NCBI GenBank assembly: GCA_051010055.1
Contig: JBPCVY010000097.1
Span: 1 to 17,982 of the forward strand
Direction: 5' to 3'
Source: CAJQND01 sp051010055
Lineage (GTDB): Bacteria > Pseudomonadota > Alphaproteobacteria > Rhizobiales > CAJQND01
DNA: 17,982 bases
The position numbers and the translations under genes were made by a program. Shown here piece by piece: positions 15,764 through 17,982 of the stretch. Under the pieces are notes generated by a model that was given only the letters and a program-made list of their open reading frames with translations, had not been told where the DNA came from and ran no database searches. Position 1 is the first letter of the stretch. Every line of letters starts with the position of its first letter.

Positions 15764-16939
15764 ATGGGCGAAGCGGTTGATCCTGTTCTACGCCAGGAGT
15801 TTCTGGACGGAATGAGCCACACCGCCTGCACGGTAAACGTGGTGACAACGGATGGGCCTGACGGCAGGGCTGGCGTTACGGTTTCGGCAATGTCGTCAGT
15901 ATCTGCTGATACGCCCCGCCCGTCCTTGCTGGTTTGTGTTCACCACATGAGTTCGGCAGCTGAGAAGATTGTCAATAATGGCGTTTTCTGTGTGAACGTG
16001 CTCCAGGATCACCAATCCTTCATTTCGGACACATTTGCCGGGCGGCGCCCCACCGAAGACGGCGATAAGTTCTCCTGCGCGGAATGGACAGTGGAAAAAA
16101 CAGGCGCTCCCAGGGTTGTCGACCCTTTGGTGGCGTTCGATTGCAAAGTGGTGAGCAGCGACAGGATTGGCACTCACCACGTGCTCATTGGAGAGGTGGA
16201 AACCATATTCCGCGCTCATCGTGGTTCGCCCTTGATCTTTGCCAACCGTGCCTACGGCTCGCCAACGCGCATGACGCCCGTAGCGCCCGCAAGCGATACC
16301 TCTGATAGCCCGGGCCGCAAGCTTTCTGTGGGGTGTTTTCACACATTCGGGCCGTTCATTTTGCCGGCGCTCCTGGCGCGTATGGCAAACGCATCGCGGC
16401 CGGTCGATGTGCGCATAGCCGATGGAGACGAACGCACCGTCGTTTCCGGGTTGATGTCTGGAGAAACCGAACTTGCCCTGCTTTATGACATAAAGCTTGG
16501 CGATGATCTGGAGCGGGAGGCGCTCGCCTCCATACAGCCATATGTGCTCTTGGCAGACGGTCACCCACTGACAGAAAAACCCTTGCTGGAGGTTGAGGAC
16601 TTGGCAGATGAACCATTTGTCCTGCTGGATGCGCGGCCAAGCCGCGACTATTTCATGTCTATGTTCGAGCAAGCAGGTGTGGAGCCGAAACTTGCCTACT
16701 CATCGACTTCTTTTGAAATGGTACGCGGTCTTGTCGGCCACGGACTTGGCGTTTCGATACTGGCCACAAAACCGGCATCGGCCATGACCTATGACGGCAA
16801 GGCACTGAGGTTCCGGCCCCTTAAAACGGATGTGCCGGCAAGCCAGATTGTCATGGCCTGGCGCAAGGGATTGCCGCTATCAGACGCAGCCACAGAGTTT
16901 GCTGAATGCTGCCGTGCTCATTTCGGTTCTTCTGACTAG
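15764..16939 (+). CDS. Flavin reductase fused to a LysR-type effector-binding domain
   Basis: A 391-residue two-domain protein. Residues about 8-165 are a flavin reductase-like (DIM6/NTAB, FMN-binding split barrel) domain: GMSHTACTVNVVTTDG, GVTVSAMSSVSADTPRPSLL, NNGVFCVNVL, DTFAGR and HHVLIGEVETIF. Such enzymes use NAD(P)H to reduce FMN or FAD for a partner monooxygenase. A short linker (166-185) leads to residues about 186-385, which match a LysR substrate-binding domain: KLSVGCFHTFGPFILPALLA, DGDERTVVSGLMSGETELAL, DEPFVLLD and the GLVGHGLGVSILATKPAS segment. No winged-helix DNA-binding domain is present, so it is not a LysR regulator; the domain more likely senses a ligand. GGGAGG lies 7 bases before the ATG. 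The CoA synthetase gene starts 6 bases after its stop, suggesting one catabolic operon. No frameshift marks the junction, so the fusion looks genuine. Confidence 0.88.
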   Translation: MGEAVDPVLRQEFLDGMSHTACTVNVVTTDGPDGRAGVTVSAMSSVSADTPRPSLLVCVHHMSSAAEKIVNNGVFCVNVLQDHQSFISDTFAGRRPTEDGDKFSCAEWTVEKTGAPRVVDPLVAFDCKVVSSDRIGTHHVLIGEVETIFRAHRGSPLIFANRAYGSPTRMTPVAPASDTSDSPGRKLSVGCFHTFGPFILPALLARMANASRPVDVRIADGDERTVVSGLMSGETELALLYDIKLGDDLEREALASIQPYVLLADGHPLTEKPLLEVEDLADEPFVLLDARPSRDYFMSMFEQAGVEPKLAYSSTSFEMVRGLVGHGLGVSILATKPASAMTYDGKALRFRPLKTDVPASQIVMAWRKGLPLSDAATEFAECCRAHFGSSD

Positions 16940-16945
16940 GGCCGG

Positions 16946-17982
16946 ATGCACATGCCTGTTTCTCTCGTCAACTTCGTTCAAAAATCCGCGCGGCTTCATC
17001 CCGATTTGCCAGCTGTCACCTGTGAAGGACGCACGCGAACATGGAAAGAGGTTTGGCAAAGGGTTCAGAGTTTGGCGGGCGGGCTGCAGTCACTGGGGCT
17101 GCAGCGTGGCGAGCGCATCGCCTATCTCGGTTTCAACACAGACTGGTTCTTTGAATGTTATTTCGCCCCCTCCCTGACGGGCCTGGAGCTTGTCGCTCTG
17201 AACTATCGTCTGGCGTTACCCGAACTGGTTGATTGCCTCAACGACTGCTCACCGGCAGCTCTCATTTGCGACGCTGACCACGCAAGAATTGCGCAAGAAG
17301 CAGTGGAAAGCTGTCCCAGCATCAAACACCTGATCGCCATAGGAGGCGAGGACGGCTCAATTGATGCGGTTTCCTACGAGGCGCTTTTGGCTGAGGATCA
17401 CACGCCGGAAGGTGCTGCCACCAGCGGCGATGACACCTTGATTATATATTACACAGGTGGAACGACCGGGCGGGCAAAGGGCGTCATGCTTAGTCACTGG
17501 AATTTGTTTTCAAACTCAATGGGAACTATCCCCAACTACGGCCTTAAACCTCTTGAAAACTATCTGCTCGCCGGCCCAATGTTTCATTCCGCTGCAGGTT
17601 CACGTGTCTACACGACAGCGATTCTCGCCACCCATATGATATTGCTGCCAAAGTTCGATGTCCCGGCTTTTCTCGGTCTTATTGAGGAACATAAGGTGCG
17701 GGCCACCCAGTGCGTGCCGACAATGATGCAAATGATCCTTGACCATGACGCGTTTGGAAATTTTGACATCTCAAGCCTGAAAATGATCACATGGGGCGCG
17801 GCCCCTACCCCGGATGATTTGCTCCGGCGCATCATAAAAACCTTCCCCGATGCAGAATTGTTTCACGGCTATGGCATGACGGAGGCGTCACCTCTTGTTA
17901 CCGCGCTCGGGCCTGAATTTCACAACAGTGATGCCGAAGCGCACGGAAAACTTGGCTCGGCGGGCAAGCCGCTTTCACATGT
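16946..17982 (+). CDS. Acyl/aryl-CoA synthetase, AMP-binding family (3' end outside window)
   Basis: An adenylate-forming enzyme that activates a carboxylic acid with ATP and joins it to coenzyme A. The frame is open to the right edge, giving 345 codons here; the family is usually 500-550 residues, so the small C-terminal domain is missing. The P-loop YYTGGTTGRAKGVMLSH is at about 168-184 and the YGMTEASP motif at about 309-316. GPMFHSAAG and WGAAPTPDD also fit the family. Two starts are possible: ATG at 16946, with AGGG 4 bases upstream, or ATG at 16952 (MPVSLVNFVQ), 10 bases after the same AGGG. The gap to the upstream stop is only 6 or 12 bases, indicating translational coupling to the flavin reductase fusion. 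The substrate (fatty acid or aromatic acid) cannot be read; the partner gene makes an aromatic acid plausible. Confidence 0.9.
   Translation, partial: MHMPVSLVNFVQKSARLHPDLPAVTCEGRTRTWKEVWQRVQSLAGGLQSLGLQRGERIAYLGFNTDWFFECYFAPSLTGLELVALNYRLALPELVDCLNDCSPAALICDADHARIAQEAVESCPSIKHLIAIGGEDGSIDAVSYEALLAEDHTPEGAATSGDDTLIIYYTGGTTGRAKGVMLSHWNLFSNSMGTIPNYGLKPLENYLLAGPMFHSAAGSRVYTTAILATHMILLPKFDVPAFLGLIEEHKVRATQCVPTMMQMILDHDAFGNFDISSLKMITWGAAPTPDDLLRRIIKTFPDAELFHGYGMTEASPLVTALGPEFHNSDAEAHGKLGSAGKPLSH

Noticed and set aside
15597..15815. 72-codon plus-strand open frame before the flavin reductase
   Set aside because: It begins with TTG, has no ribosome site, resembles no family and overlaps the well-supported reductase start.
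15896..16672. 258-codon minus-strand frame opposite the flavin reductase fusion
   Set aside because: No domain match, and it is antisense to a frame with two recognised domains.

Overview
The window looks like a chromosomal segment from an alphaproteobacterium, probably of the Rhizobiales or a nearby order. This is inferred from gene content, not from a marker gene: an RHH_4-type ribbon-helix-helix regulator, a class III adenylate cyclase with TolB-like and TPR regions, a dipeptide-type ABC operon with a fused double ATPase, and an RTX protein with a non-classical N-terminus. Base composition is moderate in GC. No tRNA, rRNA, transposase, integrase or CRISPR array was seen.

Layout. Positions 2-1660 (+) are the 3' part of a TPR/GT41 (O-GlcNAc-transferase-like) glycosyltransferase. 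It converges on a 1617-residue RTX protein encoded at 1799-6652 (-), with a strong hairpin/U-tract terminator between them. The RTX protein carries a retention-module-like N-terminus, a proline-rich spacer, VCBS/T1SS-143-like and Calx-beta-like repeats, a possible lamin-tail-like region, RTX nonapeptides and a type I secretion tail. Two of its repeats are almost identical in DNA. A 264-bp AT-rich intergenic region with two matched palindromes separates it from a divergent RHH-PAS regulator (6917-7525, +). Next is a peptide/nickel-class ABC operon (7670-12989, +): periplasmic binding protein, intergenic stem-loop, two permeases overlapping by 8 bp, and one polypeptide with both ATPase domains. 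A convergent class III adenylate cyclase follows (13035-14918, -), then an unrecognised acidic 113-residue protein (15078-15419, -) and a 344-bp non-coding stretch. The window ends with a tight two-gene unit (+): a flavin reductase fused to a LysR-type effector-binding domain without its DNA-binding domain (15764-16939), and an acyl/aryl-CoA synthetase that runs off the right edge (16946 onward).

How the parts may work together. The left block is a surface-adhesin module: a large calcium-binding secreted protein, a glycosyltransferase of the family that includes adhesin-modifying HMW1C, and a possible PAS-sensing regulator. The middle is nutrient uptake. The right end looks like catabolism: a reductase supplying reduced flavin to an unseen monooxygenase, possibly gated by an aromatic ligand, followed by CoA activation. 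The most unusual items are the flavin reductase-LysR effector fusion, the RHH-PAS fusion with its nearby twin palindromes, and the freshly duplicated cysteine-containing repeats in the RTX protein.
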